DNA of 64,000 bases from [Enterobacter] lignolyticus SCF1 (GCF_000164865.1 NC_014618.1:1612001-1676000); one strand, 5' to 3'. Positions 16,593 through 25,871 are shown, numbered from the stretch's first letter. Translations and numbers: made by a program. Notes: generated by a model from the letters alone, not told the origin.

Positions 16593-17723
16593 ATGTTCCA
16601 GTTATCTGTGCAGGACATTCACCCCGGTCAGCAGGCCGGGAATAAAGAAGAGGCGATTCGCCAGGTGGCGTCAGCGCTGGTGAGCGCCGGCAACGTCGCC
16701 GAAGGCTATCTGGCCGGTATGCTGGCTCGCGAGCAGCAAACCTCCACCTTTCTTGGCAACGGTATTGCAATCCCTCATGGCACCACCGAGACCCGCGATC
16801 AGGTGCTGAAAACCGGCGTGCAGGTTTACCAGTTTCCGCAGGGTGTCGCCTGGGGCGAAGGGCAGACCGCGTATGTCGCGATCGGCATCGCCGCAAGCTC
16901 CGATGAGCACCTTGGCCTGCTGCGTCAGCTGACGCACGTGCTGAGCGATGATGCCGTTGCTGAACAGCTGAAAACCGCCGTCACCGCGGAAGAACTGCGC
17001 GCGCTGCTGATGGGCGAAAAGCAGAGCGAGGCGCTGAAGCTGGATAACGACACGCTGACCCTTGACGTTGTCGCCAGCGATCTGGTGACGCTGCAGGCGC
17101 TGAACGCCGGACGTCTGAAAGAGGCGGGCGCGGTCGATGCCGCGTTTGTCGCCAGCGCCATCACCGAGCGGCCGCTGAATCTGGGGCAGGGCATCTGGCT
17201 GAACGACAGCGCGCAGGGCAACCTGCGTAGCGCCATTGCCGTCAGCCGCGCCGCAGGCGCATTTGACGTTGACGGTCAACCGGCATCGCTGCTGGTGACG
17301 GTGGCGATGGCCGACAGCCAGCCGGTGACGGTGCTGAACCGCCTGAGCGCGCTGCTGCTGGACAATAAAGCTGAACGCCTGCTGAAGGCGGATGCGGCAA
17401 CGCTGCTGGCGCTGCTGAGCGGCGATGATGTTCCGACGGACGATGTGCTGAGCGCGGAGTTTGTCGTGCGCAATGAGCACGGTCTGCACGCCCGTCCGGG
17501 CACCATGCTGGTCAACACGATTAAACAGTTCAACAGCGACGTCACCGTCACCAACCTTGACGGCAGCGGCAAACCGGCCAACGGGCGCAGCCTGATGAAG
17601 GTTGTGGCGCTGGGCGTCAAGAAAGGGCACCGCCTGCGCTTTACCGCGCAGGGCGACGATGCTGAACGCGCGCTGAACGCGATTGGCGAAGCCATCGCCT
17701 CTGGTCTTGGGGAGGGCGCGTAA
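16593..17723 (+). CDS. fruB: Fructose PTS diphosphoryl-transfer protein (EIIA-HPr)
   Basis: Cytoplasmic phosphocarrier that relays phosphate from enzyme I to FruA during fructose uptake. It has 376 residues, as in E. coli: an N-terminal EIIA-Fru domain with phosphorylated His62 (IAIPHGTT), a central linker domain, and a C-terminal HPr-like (FPr) domain with its active histidine in EHGLHARPG near residue 299. GGAG lies just upstream of the ATG. It is the first gene of fruBKA, with its stop overlapping the fruK start by one base. Expression is controlled by the two Cra operators. Confidence 0.97.
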   Translation: MFQLSVQDIHPGQQAGNKEEAIRQVASALVSAGNVAEGYLAGMLAREQQTSTFLGNGIAIPHGTTETRDQVLKTGVQVYQFPQGVAWGEGQTAYVAIGIAASSDEHLGLLRQLTHVLSDDAVAEQLKTAVTAEELRALLMGEKQSEALKLDNDTLTLDVVASDLVTLQALNAGRLKEAGAVDAAFVASAITERPLNLGQGIWLNDSAQGNLRSAIAVSRAAGAFDVDGQPASLLVTVAMADSQPVTVLNRLSALLLDNKAERLLKADAATLLALLSGDDVPTDDVLSAEFVVRNEHGLHARPGTMLVNTIKQFNSDVTVTNLDGSGKPANGRSLMKVVALGVKKGHRLRFTAQGDDAERALNAIGEAIASGLGEGA

Positions 17724-18661
17724 TGAGCAGACGTGTAGCTACTATTACGCTTAATCCGGCCTATGATCTTGTTGGGTTCACCCCGGAAATTGAGCGCGGC
17801 GAAGTGAACCTGGTGCGTACCACCGGTCTGCACGCGGCGGGTAAAGGCATCAACGTGGCGAAGGTGCTGAAGGATTTAGGGATTGACGTTACCGTGGGCG
17901 GTTTCCTCGGTAAAGATAACCAGGACGGATTTCAGCAGCTGTTCAGCGAGTTGGGCATCGCCAACCGTTTTCAGGTGGTGCAGGGCCGTACGCGCATCAA
18001 CGTCAAGCTGACGGAGAAAGACGGTGAAGTCACCGACTTTAACTTCTCCGGTTTTGACGTCACCGCCGCGGACTGGGAGCGCTTTGTTAATGACTCTCTG
18101 ACCTGGCTTGGGCAGTTCGATATGGTCTGCGTCAGCGGCAGTCTGCCGGCAGGCGTCAGCCCGGAAGCCTTTACCGACTGGATGACCCGCCTGCGCAGCC
18201 AGTGCCCGTGCATCATTTTCGACAGCAGCCGCGAAGCGCTGGTGGCCGGTCTGAAAGCTGCGCCGTGGCTGGTGAAGCCGAACCGTCGCGAGCTGGAGAT
18301 CTGGGCAGGCCGTAAGCTGCCGGAAATGAAGGATGTGATTGATGCCGCCCATGCGCTGCGTGAGCAGGGCATCGCGCACGTGGTCATCTCGCTGGGCGCA
18401 GAAGGCGCGCTGTGGGTGAACGCGTCCGGCGAATGGATCGCCAAACCGCCGTCGGTTGAGGTCGTGAGCACCGTAGGCGCAGGGGATTCAATGGTTGGCG
18501 GCCTGATCTACGGCCTGCTGATGCGCGAATCCAGTGAACATACGTTACGTCTGGCGACCGCGGTGGCGGCACTGGCCGTGAGCCAGAGTAACGTTGGTAT
18601 TACCGATCGTACCCAGTTGGCCGCGATGATGGCGCGTGTTGACTTACAACCCTTCAACTGA
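17723..18661 (+). CDS. fruK: 1-phosphofructokinase
   Basis: PfkB-family kinase converting fructose 1-phosphate to fructose 1,6-bisphosphate, thereby removing the inducer of Cra. It has 312 residues, same as E. coli. PfkB signatures are seen: the N-terminal glycine-rich GLHAAGKGINVAKVL and the C-terminal STVGAGDSMVGGL with the catalytic aspartate. It overlaps fruB by one base (TAATG) and is followed 16 nt later by fruA. Confidence 0.97.
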   Translation: MSRRVATITLNPAYDLVGFTPEIERGEVNLVRTTGLHAAGKGINVAKVLKDLGIDVTVGGFLGKDNQDGFQQLFSELGIANRFQVVQGRTRINVKLTEKDGEVTDFNFSGFDVTAADWERFVNDSLTWLGQFDMVCVSGSLPAGVSPEAFTDWMTRLRSQCPCIIFDSSREALVAGLKAAPWLVKPNRRELEIWAGRKLPEMKDVIDAAHALREQGIAHVVISLGAEGALWVNASGEWIAKPPSVEVVSTVGAGDSMVGGLIYGLLMRESSEHTLRLATAVAALAVSQSNVGITDRTQLAAMMARVDLQPFN

Positions 18662-18677
18662 CAGCAGGAGAGGCATA

Positions 18678-20369
18678 ATGAAAACGCTGCTGATTATCGA
18701 TGCCGGGCTCGGCCAGGCACGCGCCTATATGGCGAAGACCCTGCTGGGTGCGGCTGCGCATAAAGCGCGCCTTGAAATGACCGATAACCCAAACGATGCC
18801 GAACTGGCTATCGTGCTGGGCACGGCGCTGCCTGCGGACAGCGCGCTGAACGGCAAACAGGTGTATCTCGGCGATATTAATCGCGCCGTCGCGCACCCGG
18901 AGCTGTTCCTGAGCGAAGCGAAATCCCATGCCGCGGTGTACAGCGCGCCGGTTGCGGTCGCCGCGCGGCCAGCCGGCGGAAACGGTCCAAAACGTATTGT
19001 GGCCGTCACCGCCTGCCCGACGGGCGTTGCGCATACCTTCATGGCGGCAGAAGCGATTGAAACCGAAGCGAAAAAACGCGGCTGGTGGGTGAAAGTTGAA
19101 ACCCGCGGCTCCGTGGGCGCGGGGAATGCGATTACGCCGGAAGAGGTCGCTCAGGCCGATCTGGTGATCGTCGCGGCGGACATTGAGGTCGATCTGGCCA
19201 AGTTCGCCGGTAAACCGATGTACCGCACTTCCACCGGCCTGGCGCTGAAGAAAACGGCGCAGGAGTTTGAGAAAGCGCTGGTGGAAGCCGCGCCGTATCA
19301 GCCGTCCGGTAACGCGCAGGCGGCGAAAGAGGGCAAAAAAGAGGCGGGCGGCGCCTATCGCCATCTGCTGACCGGCGTCTCCTATATGCTGCCGATGGTG
19401 GTGGCGGGCGGTCTGTGTATCGCGCTTTCCTTTGCCTTTGGCATCCAGGCGTTTAAAGAGCCGGGGACGCTGGCGGCGGCGCTGATGCAGATCGGCGGCG
19501 GTTCCGCATTCGCGCTGATGGTGCCGGCGCTGGCGGGCTATATCGCCTTCTCCATTGCCGATCGTCCGGGTCTGACGCCAGGTCTTATCGGCGGTATGCT
19601 GGCGGTGAGCACCGGTTCCGGATTTATCGGCGGGATTATCGCGGGCTTCCTTGCGGGCTACGTCGCAAAAATGATCAGCACCAAAGTGAAGCTGCCGCCT
19701 AGCATGGAGGCGCTGAAGCCCATCCTGATCATTCCGCTGTTTTCAAGTCTTATCGTGGGACTGGCGATGATTTACCTTATCGGTAAACCGGTCGCCGGGA
19801 TCCTCGAAGGCCTGACCCACTGGCTGCAGACTATGGGTACGGCAAACGCCGTCCTGCTGGGCGCTATCCTCGGCGGTATGATGTGTACCGATATGGGGGG
19901 GCCGGTGAATAAAGCCGCCTATGCGTTTGGCGTCGGCCTGCTGAGTACGCAAACGTACGCACCGATGGCGGCCATCATGGGCGCCGGTATGGTGCCGCCG
20001 CTGGCGTTGGGGCTGGCGACTATCGTCGCGCGTCGTAAGTTCGACAAAGCGCAGCAGGAAGGCGGTAAAGCCGCGCTGGTGCTGGGCCTGTGCTTTATCA
20101 CCGAAGGGGCGATTCCGTTTGCGGCGCGTGACCCTATGCGCGTTCTGCCCTGCTGTATCGTCGGCGGCGCGGTAACGGGCGCCATCTCCATGGCGATTGG
20201 CGCGAAGCTGATGGCGCCGCACGGCGGCCTGTTTGTTCTGCTGATCCCGGGCGCGATTACTCCGGTGCTCGGTTACCTGCTGGCTATTATTGCCGGTACG
20301 CTGGTTGCCGGTCTCTCCTATGCGGTGCTGAAGCGTCCGGAAGAAGAGGCTGTAGCGAAAGCGGCCTGA
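18678..20369 (+). CDS. fruA: Fructose PTS enzyme IIBC
   Basis: Inner-membrane fructose permease that phosphorylates fructose at C1 as it enters. It has 563 residues: an N-terminal degenerate IIB' domain, an active IIB domain with Cys113 (VTACPTGVAHT), an Ala/Lys-rich linker and a polytopic IIC domain from about 230. The ATG at 18678 has a CAGGAGAGG ribosome-binding site and gives the E. coli length; an in-frame ATG within fruK is 14 codons earlier and lacks support. It is the last gene of fruBKA, closed by a strong terminator. Confidence 0.97.
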   Translation: MKTLLIIDAGLGQARAYMAKTLLGAAAHKARLEMTDNPNDAELAIVLGTALPADSALNGKQVYLGDINRAVAHPELFLSEAKSHAAVYSAPVAVAARPAGGNGPKRIVAVTACPTGVAHTFMAAEAIETEAKKRGWWVKVETRGSVGAGNAITPEEVAQADLVIVAADIEVDLAKFAGKPMYRTSTGLALKKTAQEFEKALVEAAPYQPSGNAQAAKEGKKEAGGAYRHLLTGVSYMLPMVVAGGLCIALSFAFGIQAFKEPGTLAAALMQIGGGSAFALMVPALAGYIAFSIADRPGLTPGLIGGMLAVSTGSGFIGGIIAGFLAGYVAKMISTKVKLPPSMEALKPILIIPLFSSLIVGLAMIYLIGKPVAGILEGLTHWLQTMGTANAVLLGAILGGMMCTDMGGPVNKAAYAFGVGLLSTQTYAPMAAIMGAGMVPPLALGLATIVARRKFDKAQQEGGKAALVLGLCFITEGAIPFAARDPMRVLPCCIVGGAVTGAISMAIGAKLMAPHGGLFVLLIPGAITPVLGYLLAIIAGTLVAGLSYAVLKRPEEEAVAKAA

Positions 20370-20390
20370 GTTCATCCTCCGTATCACCAG

Positions 20391-20416
20391 GGGCAGAGTT
20401 GACTCTGCCCTTTTTT
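20391..20416 (+). terminator. Intrinsic terminator of fruBKA
   Basis: GGGCAGAG and CTCTGCCC arms with a TTGA loop and six T residues, 21 nt after the fruA stop. Confidence 0.92.
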
Positions 20417-20483
20417 ATTTCCCCCCTTAATGTGCTTTCCATCCCAATTTTTTTGCTGAGAACAAACTGTATCGGTAAAAAAT

Positions 20484-20499
20484 TGTGATTCTGTTCATA
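20484..20499. promoter_or_regulatory. CRP-like site upstream of psuK
   Basis: TGTGA-N6-TCATA with AT-rich flanks. It is centred about 68 nt before the start site implied by the candidate -10 (TATAGA, 20548-20553), near a normal class I activation position. Confidence 0.5.
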
Positions 20500-20555
20500 T
20501 TCATTTCACAATCCTGCCGGTGATCCCTTTACTTTGTTTTTGTCCGCTATAGATT

Positions 20556-20585
20556 AAACACATGTTCACATATGAACATGTGTTT
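20556..20585. promoter_or_regulatory. Perfect 13-bp-arm palindrome, probable operator of psuKGT
   Basis: Arms AAACACATGTTCA and TGAACATGTGTTT are exact inverted repeats around a CATA centre. The palindrome begins 3 nt after a candidate -10, so a bound protein would block initiation. No classical regulator gene is adjacent: yeiL, which I recall next to the psu genes in E. coli, is absent. The HTH-kinase YeiI beyond psuT is one candidate. Confidence 0.6.
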
Positions 20586-20672
20586 GTAAGGGGTGGGTTA
20601 GCGACAGAACACGATTGAGATTTACTTGAACATTCCTTTGTCCGGGCGTTTTGTATGCCAGAGGGTATTTCT

Positions 20673-21608
20673 ATGCCTGAAAATAAGTACATCGTTACCA
20701 TTGGTTCAGCAAATATGGACGTGGCCGGATATTCTCACGCGTCATTAAATTATGCCGACTCCAATCCGGGAAAAATAAAATATACGCCGGGCGGCGTAGG
20801 GCGGAATATCGCTCAGAACCTGGCGCTGTTAAATAAAGACTCGTGGCTGCTGTCGGTGGTTGGTGATGATTTTTATGGTCAATCGCTATTAGCGCAAACG
20901 GCAACATCCGGCGTGCATGTCGATAAATGTCAGGTCGTTCCCGGGGAAGGAACCTCGAGCTATTTGTCGCTGCTCGATAATACCGGGGAGATGCTGGTCG
21001 CTATTAACGATATGAGTATTACGGAACATATTACGCCAGCGTTTTTACAGCAGCATCTCGCCTTTATTCGCGGGGCCACGGTGATCGTCGTGGACTGCAA
21101 CATCAGTGAAGACGCGCTCGCCTGGTTGATGGGCAATGTGGGCCAGACGCCCGTGTTTGTCGACCCGGTGTCGGCCTGGAAATGCGTCAAAATTCGCCAG
21201 CATCTGGGGCGCATTCACACGCTGAAGCCAAATCGACTTGAGGCGGAAACGCTGAGCGGGATCTCGCTGTCCGGCAGCAGCGAGGTCAGTAAGGTTGCGG
21301 ACTGGTTCCACCTGCATGGCCTGCGACGCCTGGTGCTGAGCATGGGCGGCGACGGCGTTTATTACAGCGAAAAAGGGGGCGAGCGCGGCTGGTCGCCGCC
21401 GCTGAAAACCCATGTCGTCAACGTGACCGGCGCCGGTGACGCCATGATGGCTGGCCTTGCCGCCTGCTGGGTCGACGGCAGCTCATTTTCACATGCGGTA
21501 CGGTTTGCGCAGGGCTGTTCATCGCTCGCGCTGTCGTCCGAATTTACAAATAACCCTGAGTTATCTTATGCAAAAGTTAACGAATTAGTGGAGAACAATC
21601 ATGCCTGA
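20673..21608 (+). CDS. psuK: Pseudouridine kinase
   Basis: PfkB-family kinase that phosphorylates pseudouridine to pseudouridine 5'-phosphate, the first step of C-nucleoside breakdown. It has 311 residues and closely follows E. coli PsuK (IGSANMDVAGYSHASLNYADSNPGKI). PfkB signatures are GGVGRNIAQNLALL and VTGAGDAMMAGLA. I chose the ATG at 20673, which has AGAGGG upstream, over the ATG 18 nt earlier, which has no ribosome-binding site. It overlaps psuG by 8 nt. Unlike YeiI it has no N-terminal HTH. Confidence 0.95.
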   Translation: MPENKYIVTIGSANMDVAGYSHASLNYADSNPGKIKYTPGGVGRNIAQNLALLNKDSWLLSVVGDDFYGQSLLAQTATSGVHVDKCQVVPGEGTSSYLSLLDNTGEMLVAINDMSITEHITPAFLQQHLAFIRGATVIVVDCNISEDALAWLMGNVGQTPVFVDPVSAWKCVKIRQHLGRIHTLKPNRLEAETLSGISLSGSSEVSKVADWFHLHGLRRLVLSMGGDGVYYSEKGGERGWSPPLKTHVVNVTGAGDAMMAGLAACWVDGSSFSHAVRFAQGCSSLALSSEFTNNPELSYAKVNELVENNHA

Positions 21609-22536
21609 ATTGACAATTTCCCCTGAGTTATTACAGGTTTCTGAAGAAGTACAGCAGGCGCTGAAGAATAATCAGCCGGTCGTCGCGCTCGAGTCCACTA
21701 TTATTTCTCACGGTATGCCGTTTCCGGAAAATGCGCAGACGGCCCTTGAGGTTGAAGAAACTATTCGCCGTCACGGGGCGGTTCCGGCGACGATTGCCAT
21801 TATTCACGGCGTAATGAAGGTCGGCTTAAGCCGCGAGGAAATAGAGCTTCTGGGTCGCGAAGGGCATAATGTGACAAAAGTCAGCCGTCGCGATTTACCG
21901 TTTGTGGTGGCCGCCGGAAAAAATGGCGCCACTACGGTGGCATCCACCATGATTATCGCCGCGCTGGCCGGAATTAAGGTATTTGCTACCGGCGGGATTG
22001 GCGGCGTACATCGCGGAGCGGAACACACGTTTGATATTTCCGCTGACCTGCAGGAGCTGGCGCATACCAATGTCACGGTGGTTTGCGCTGGTGCAAAATC
22101 TATTCTCGACCTGGGCTTAACCACGGAATATCTGGAAACCTTTGGCGTGCCGCTCATTGGTTATCAGACCAACGCGCTACCGGCGTTTTTCTGTCGCACC
22201 AGTCCGTATGACGTCAGCATTCGTCTGGACAGCGCGAAAGATATCGCCCGGGCGATGGCGGTGAAGTGGCAGGCCGGCCTGAACGGTGGTCTGGTTGTGG
22301 CCAACCCGATCCCCGAGCAGTTTGCCATGGCGGAAGAGAAAATTAACGCGGCTATCGATCGCGCCGTGAAGGAAGCCGAAGAGCAGGGCGTGGTGGGGAA
22401 AGAGAGCACGCCGTTCCTGCTGGCGCGCGTAGCGGAACTCACCGGCGGCGACAGCCTGAAATCCAATATTCAGCTGGTGTTCAACAACGCCGTACTGGCC
22501 TGCGAGATCGCGAAGGAGTATCAGCGCCTCGCGTGA
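21601..22536 (+). CDS. psuG: Pseudouridine-5'-phosphate glycosidase
   Basis: PsuG reversibly splits pseudouridine 5'-phosphate into uracil and ribose 5-phosphate, breaking a C-C glycosidic bond; Mn2+-dependent in E. coli. It has 311 residues with the family core from VVALESTIISHGMPFP through AGKNGATTVAST and GGIGGVHRGAEHTFDISADL. The gene overlaps psuK by 8 nt, so the two are probably translationally coupled. The uracil produced could feed preTA or salvage. Confidence 0.96.
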   Translation: MPELTISPELLQVSEEVQQALKNNQPVVALESTIISHGMPFPENAQTALEVEETIRRHGAVPATIAIIHGVMKVGLSREEIELLGREGHNVTKVSRRDLPFVVAAGKNGATTVASTMIIAALAGIKVFATGGIGGVHRGAEHTFDISADLQELAHTNVTVVCAGAKSILDLGLTTEYLETFGVPLIGYQTNALPAFFCRTSPYDVSIRLDSAKDIARAMAVKWQAGLNGGLVVANPIPEQFAMAEEKINAAIDRAVKEAEEQGVVGKESTPFLLARVAELTGGDSLKSNIQLVFNNAVLACEIAKEYQRLA

Positions 22537-22632
22537 TAAAACCTCATGGGCAGAGAGCTGTCGCCCGCGAATAGCAACCATACCAAAACCTGGCGTTTAC
22601 GCCGGGTTTCCTGGCATGAAGGGAAAATCATT

Positions 22633-23883
22633 ATGGACATAATGAGAAGTGTTGTGGGTATGCTGGTCCTGCTGGCAATCGCGTTCCTGCTGTCAGTCAA
22701 TAAAAAACGTATCAGCCTGCGTACCGTCGGGGCGGCGCTGGTTCTGCAAATTGCTATCGGTGGGATCATGCTCTATTTCCCGCCGGGGAAATGGCTGGTT
22801 GAGCAAGCGGCGCTTGGCGTTCATAAGGTGATGTCCTACAGCGACGCGGGAAGCGCATTTATCTTCGGCTCGCTGGTGGGGCCCAAAATGGATGTACTGT
22901 TTGACGGCGCCGGGTTTATCTTCGCTTTCCGCGTACTGCCCGCCATCATCTTTGTGACGGCGCTTATCAGCCTGCTCTACTACATCGGCGTCATGGGGCT
23001 GCTGATCCGCGTGCTTGGCGGTATTTTCCAGAAGGCGCTGAACATCAGCAAAATTGAATCGTTCGTCGCAGTTACCACTATCTTCCTCGGGCAAAACGAA
23101 ATTCCGGCCATCGTGAAGCCGTTTATTGACCGTCTTAACCGTAACGAACTGTTTACCGCTATTTGTAGCGGGATGGCCTCTATTGCCGGGTCGATGATGA
23201 TTGGTTATGCGGGGATGGGGGTACCGATTGATTATCTGCTGGCAGCCTCCCTGATGGCTATCCCCGGCGGTATTCTGTTCGCGCGTATGCTGAGCCCGGC
23301 GACGGAAGAATCAAAGGTGACGTTCGACAATCTCTCTTTTACCGAAACGCCGCCAAAAAGCATCATTGAAGCGGCGGCAAGCGGCGCGATGACCGGCCTG
23401 AAAATCGCCGCCGGCGTGGCGACGGTGGTGATGGCGTTTGTCGCCATTATCGCGATGATCAACGGCATTATCGGCGGCGTTGGCGGCTGGTTCGGCTATG
23501 GCCACGCCACGCTTGAAGGGATCTTCGGCTGGGTTCTGGCGCCGCTGGCCTGGATTATGGGCGTGGACTGGCATGAAGCTACCCTGGCGGGCAGCCTGAT
23601 TGGGCAGAAGCTGGCGATTAACGAATTCGTGGCTTATCTCAACTTCTCGCCGTATCTGCAGGCGGGCGGAACGCTGGATATGAAGACCATTGCAATTATC
23701 TCGTTCGCCCTGTGCGGTTTCGCCAACTTTGGCTCCATCGGGGTGGTGGTCGGGGCGTTTTCCGCGATTTCGCCAAAGCGTGCGCCGGAAATCGCCCAGC
23801 TGGGGCTGCGGGCGCTGGCGGCGGCAACGCTCTCGAACCTGATGAGCGCCACCATCGCCGGGTTCTTTATCGGCCTGGCGTAA
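22633..23883 (+). CDS. psuT: Pseudouridine transporter (concentrative nucleoside transporter family)
   Basis: Inner-membrane CNT-family permease, 416 residues, as in E. coli PsuT (YeiM). It begins MDIMRSVVGMLVLL, is strongly hydrophobic and carries the CNT motifs GQNEIPAIVKPFI and INEFVAYLNFS. The ATG at 22633 has GAAGGGA upstream; the open frame extends 29 codons further without family match. About 96 nt separate it from psuG. It is convergent with yeiI across a GC-rich hairpin. Genomic context with psuKG makes pseudouridine the likely substrate. Confidence 0.93.
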   Translation: MDIMRSVVGMLVLLAIAFLLSVNKKRISLRTVGAALVLQIAIGGIMLYFPPGKWLVEQAALGVHKVMSYSDAGSAFIFGSLVGPKMDVLFDGAGFIFAFRVLPAIIFVTALISLLYYIGVMGLLIRVLGGIFQKALNISKIESFVAVTTIFLGQNEIPAIVKPFIDRLNRNELFTAICSGMASIAGSMMIGYAGMGVPIDYLLAASLMAIPGGILFARMLSPATEESKVTFDNLSFTETPPKSIIEAAASGAMTGLKIAAGVATVVMAFVAIIAMINGIIGGVGGWFGYGHATLEGIFGWVLAPLAWIMGVDWHEATLAGSLIGQKLAINEFVAYLNFSPYLQAGGTLDMKTIAIISFALCGFANFGSIGVVVGAFSAISPKRAPEIAQLGLRALAAATLSNLMSATIAGFFIGLA

Positions 23884-23889
23884 ATCCCA

Positions 23890-23915
23890 CCGCGCACCGC
23901 CCAGGCGGTGCGCGG
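23890..23915. terminator. GC-rich hairpin between psuT and yeiI
   Basis: Perfect 11-bp arms CCGCGCACCGC and GCGGTGCGCGG with a 4-nt loop in the gap between two convergent stops. There is no T-run, so it may block or stabilise transcripts rather than act as a classical terminator. Confidence 0.45.
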
Positions 23916-23917
23916 CG

Positions 23918-25012
23918 TCAGGCAACCGGCAGCAGCGCCTGCGCATTCTCCACCGACAGCGACGGGTTATTAATGCTGTCGCTGGCGCGGGCGATAGCGG
24001 CGCAGGCCATCGCAAATCGCGCGCTCTCGGCAAAATCATTCCCTTCCAGATACCCATACAGCAGCCCTGCCATCAGCGCATCATCCGCCCCGAAGCTGTC
24101 GACGGCGGTATGGTCGGGCGGGGCGAGCTGGAAATGTTCGCCGCTGATGTCGCTACAGAAAACGGCGTCGTCGTCGAGGCACACCACAACGCGCTGCGTG
24201 CCCCGCTCGTGCAGCCACTGTACGGCGGCCAGACGGTCTTCCTCGCTGACGACAGGCTGTCCCCAGAGGATTTGCAGCTCCTGACGGGTGGGCTTCAGGG
24301 TATGGATGCGCGAAAGCCACGGGCGGATTTTGTGCGCTTTAAACTCGGAGACCGTATCGACAAACACCGGGGCGGCATGCGCCTGAGCCTGCGTAAACAC
24401 CCATTCCAGCGCCTGTTCCGTCAGGTTGCAGTCGACGAGCACCACACCCGCATGGGCCAGAAGATCCCGGGACTGATTCAGCAGCTGCGGCGTGAGCGAC
24501 GATAAAATATGGGTATCGTTGATCGCCAGTACGGTCTCCTCCTGCGGGTTGGCGATAGACAGGTAGGTGGCGGTATTCTGCCCGTGCAGGCGAATGCAGC
24601 TCTGCACATTGACGCCCGCCTGGCGCGTCTGCTCAAGCAGCGTCTCGCCGTAGAAGTCGCTGCCGACGGCGGAAATCAGGTGCACATCGCGCCCGAGCTG
24701 CGCCAGATTATGCGCGATGTTGCGCGCAACGCCGCCCGGCGAGCAGAGAATATTGCCCGGGTTTGACGCCGGCTGCGGGTAGTGGATGTCGGCCATACCG
24801 CGAATATCCATGTTGATGGCGCCAAGCGCCACGCAGTACTCCTGCTCGGTGAGGATATACCCTTTACCCTTAATCGCGCCTTTGCGCATCAGATCCATGA
24901 TATGCGCGGCCACCCGCGAGCGGCTGATTTGCAGGATATCGGCAATCTCATGCTGCTGAATCAGCGGGTTACGGCGCAGAATATTGAGGATCCGCTTCTC
25001 CCTGTCGTTCAT
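23918..25012 (-). CDS. yeiI: PfkB-family carbohydrate/nucleoside kinase with N-terminal HTH, YeiI
   Basis: A 364-residue fusion. Residues 1-60 are a winged helix-turn-helix (EKRILNILRRNPLIQQHEIA, then ISRSRVAAHIMDLMRKG); the rest is a PfkB kinase with PGGVARNIAHNLAQLG and VDSFGADDALMAGLL. In the second signature the usual GAGD is FGAD, keeping the catalytic aspartate. It resembles PsuK along its whole kinase part, suggesting a nucleoside-like substrate or effector. It starts 1 nt after the nfo stop, so the two are co-transcribed, as in E. coli. Substrate and DNA targets are unknown to me. Confidence 0.85.
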   Translation of the reverse strand: MNDREKRILNILRRNPLIQQHEIADILQISRSRVAAHIMDLMRKGAIKGKGYILTEQEYCVALGAINMDIRGMADIHYPQPASNPGNILCSPGGVARNIAHNLAQLGRDVHLISAVGSDFYGETLLEQTRQAGVNVQSCIRLHGQNTATYLSIANPQEETVLAINDTHILSSLTPQLLNQSRDLLAHAGVVLVDCNLTEQALEWVFTQAQAHAAPVFVDTVSEFKAHKIRPWLSRIHTLKPTRQELQILWGQPVVSEEDRLAAVQWLHERGTQRVVVCLDDDAVFCSDISGEHFQLAPPDHTAVDSFGADDALMAGLLYGYLEGNDFAESARFAMACAAIARASDSINNPSLSVENAQALLPVA

Positions 25013-25013
25013 C

Positions 25014-25871
25014 TCAGGCCGTCGCCTCTTCCGTCTGCTGCGCTTTCAGCCAGGCGATTTCTTCCGCCCAGATATCCGGGTTAATGGTTTCCAGCACCAG
25101 CGGAATACCGTCAAAGCGCTTGTCCTGCATGATCCAGCGGAAGGCGTCGTGGCCGATATTGCCTTCGCCGAGGCTGTGATGACGGTCGACGCGGCTGCCG
25201 AAGGCGCTTTTCGCATCGTTAAGGTGCATGCCGCGCAGGTACTGGAAGCCGACAATGCGCTCAAACTCCGCGAAGGTCGCTGCGCAGGCGTCGGCGCTGC
25301 GCAGGTCGTAGCCTGCGGCGAAGGCGTGGCAGGTATCGATGCAGACGCCGACGCGGGATTTATCCTCCACGCCGTCGATGATCGCCGCCAGGTGTTCAAA
25401 CTTAAAGCCCAGGTTGCTGCCCTGACCGGCGGTATTTTCGATAACGGCGGTCACGCCCTCGGTCTGCGCCAGCGCAATGTTGATGGATTGCGCAATGCGC
25501 GCCAGGCACTCCTCTTCCGCGATCTGCATCAGGTGGCTGCCCGGGTGGAAGTTCAGAAGCTTAAGCCCCAGCTGCTGGCAGCGGGTCATCTCATCAATAA
25601 ACGCCTCGCGGGATTTTTCCAGCGCCTCTTCCACCGGATGGCCAAGGTTTATCAGGTAGCTGTCGTGAGGGAGGATCTGCCCGGGGCCATAGTGATACTT
25701 CTCGCAGGCCGCTTTGAAGTCGTCGATGATTTCCGGCGTAAGCGGGGCGGCGCGCCACTGGCGTTGGTTTTTGGTGAACAGGGCGAAGGCGGTGGCGCCA
25801 ATCTCGGCGGCGCGAATGGCGGCGTTTGCAAGGCCGCCGGAGGCGCTGACGTGCGCTCCAATGTATTTCAT
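25014..25871 (-). CDS. nfo: Endonuclease IV
   Basis: AP endonuclease and 3' repair diesterase of base-excision repair, a TIM-barrel enzyme with three zinc ions. It has 285 residues, same as E. coli Nfo; conserved segments are NFHPGSHL, VIENTAGQGSNLG, VGVCIDTCHAFAAGYD, MHLNDAKS, DRHHSLGEGNIG and LETINPD, which carry the metal-binding His, Glu and Asp residues. The ATG at 25871 has AGGAG upstream; the frame extends 8 codons further without support. In E. coli it belongs to the SoxRS regulon; I could not place a sox box with confidence. Confidence 0.97.
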   Translation of the reverse strand: MKYIGAHVSASGGLANAAIRAAEIGATAFALFTKNQRQWRAAPLTPEIIDDFKAACEKYHYGPGQILPHDSYLINLGHPVEEALEKSREAFIDEMTRCQQLGLKLLNFHPGSHLMQIAEEECLARIAQSINIALAQTEGVTAVIENTAGQGSNLGFKFEHLAAIIDGVEDKSRVGVCIDTCHAFAAGYDLRSADACAATFAEFERIVGFQYLRGMHLNDAKSAFGSRVDRHHSLGEGNIGHDAFRWIMQDKRFDGIPLVLETINPDIWAEEIAWLKAQQTEEATA

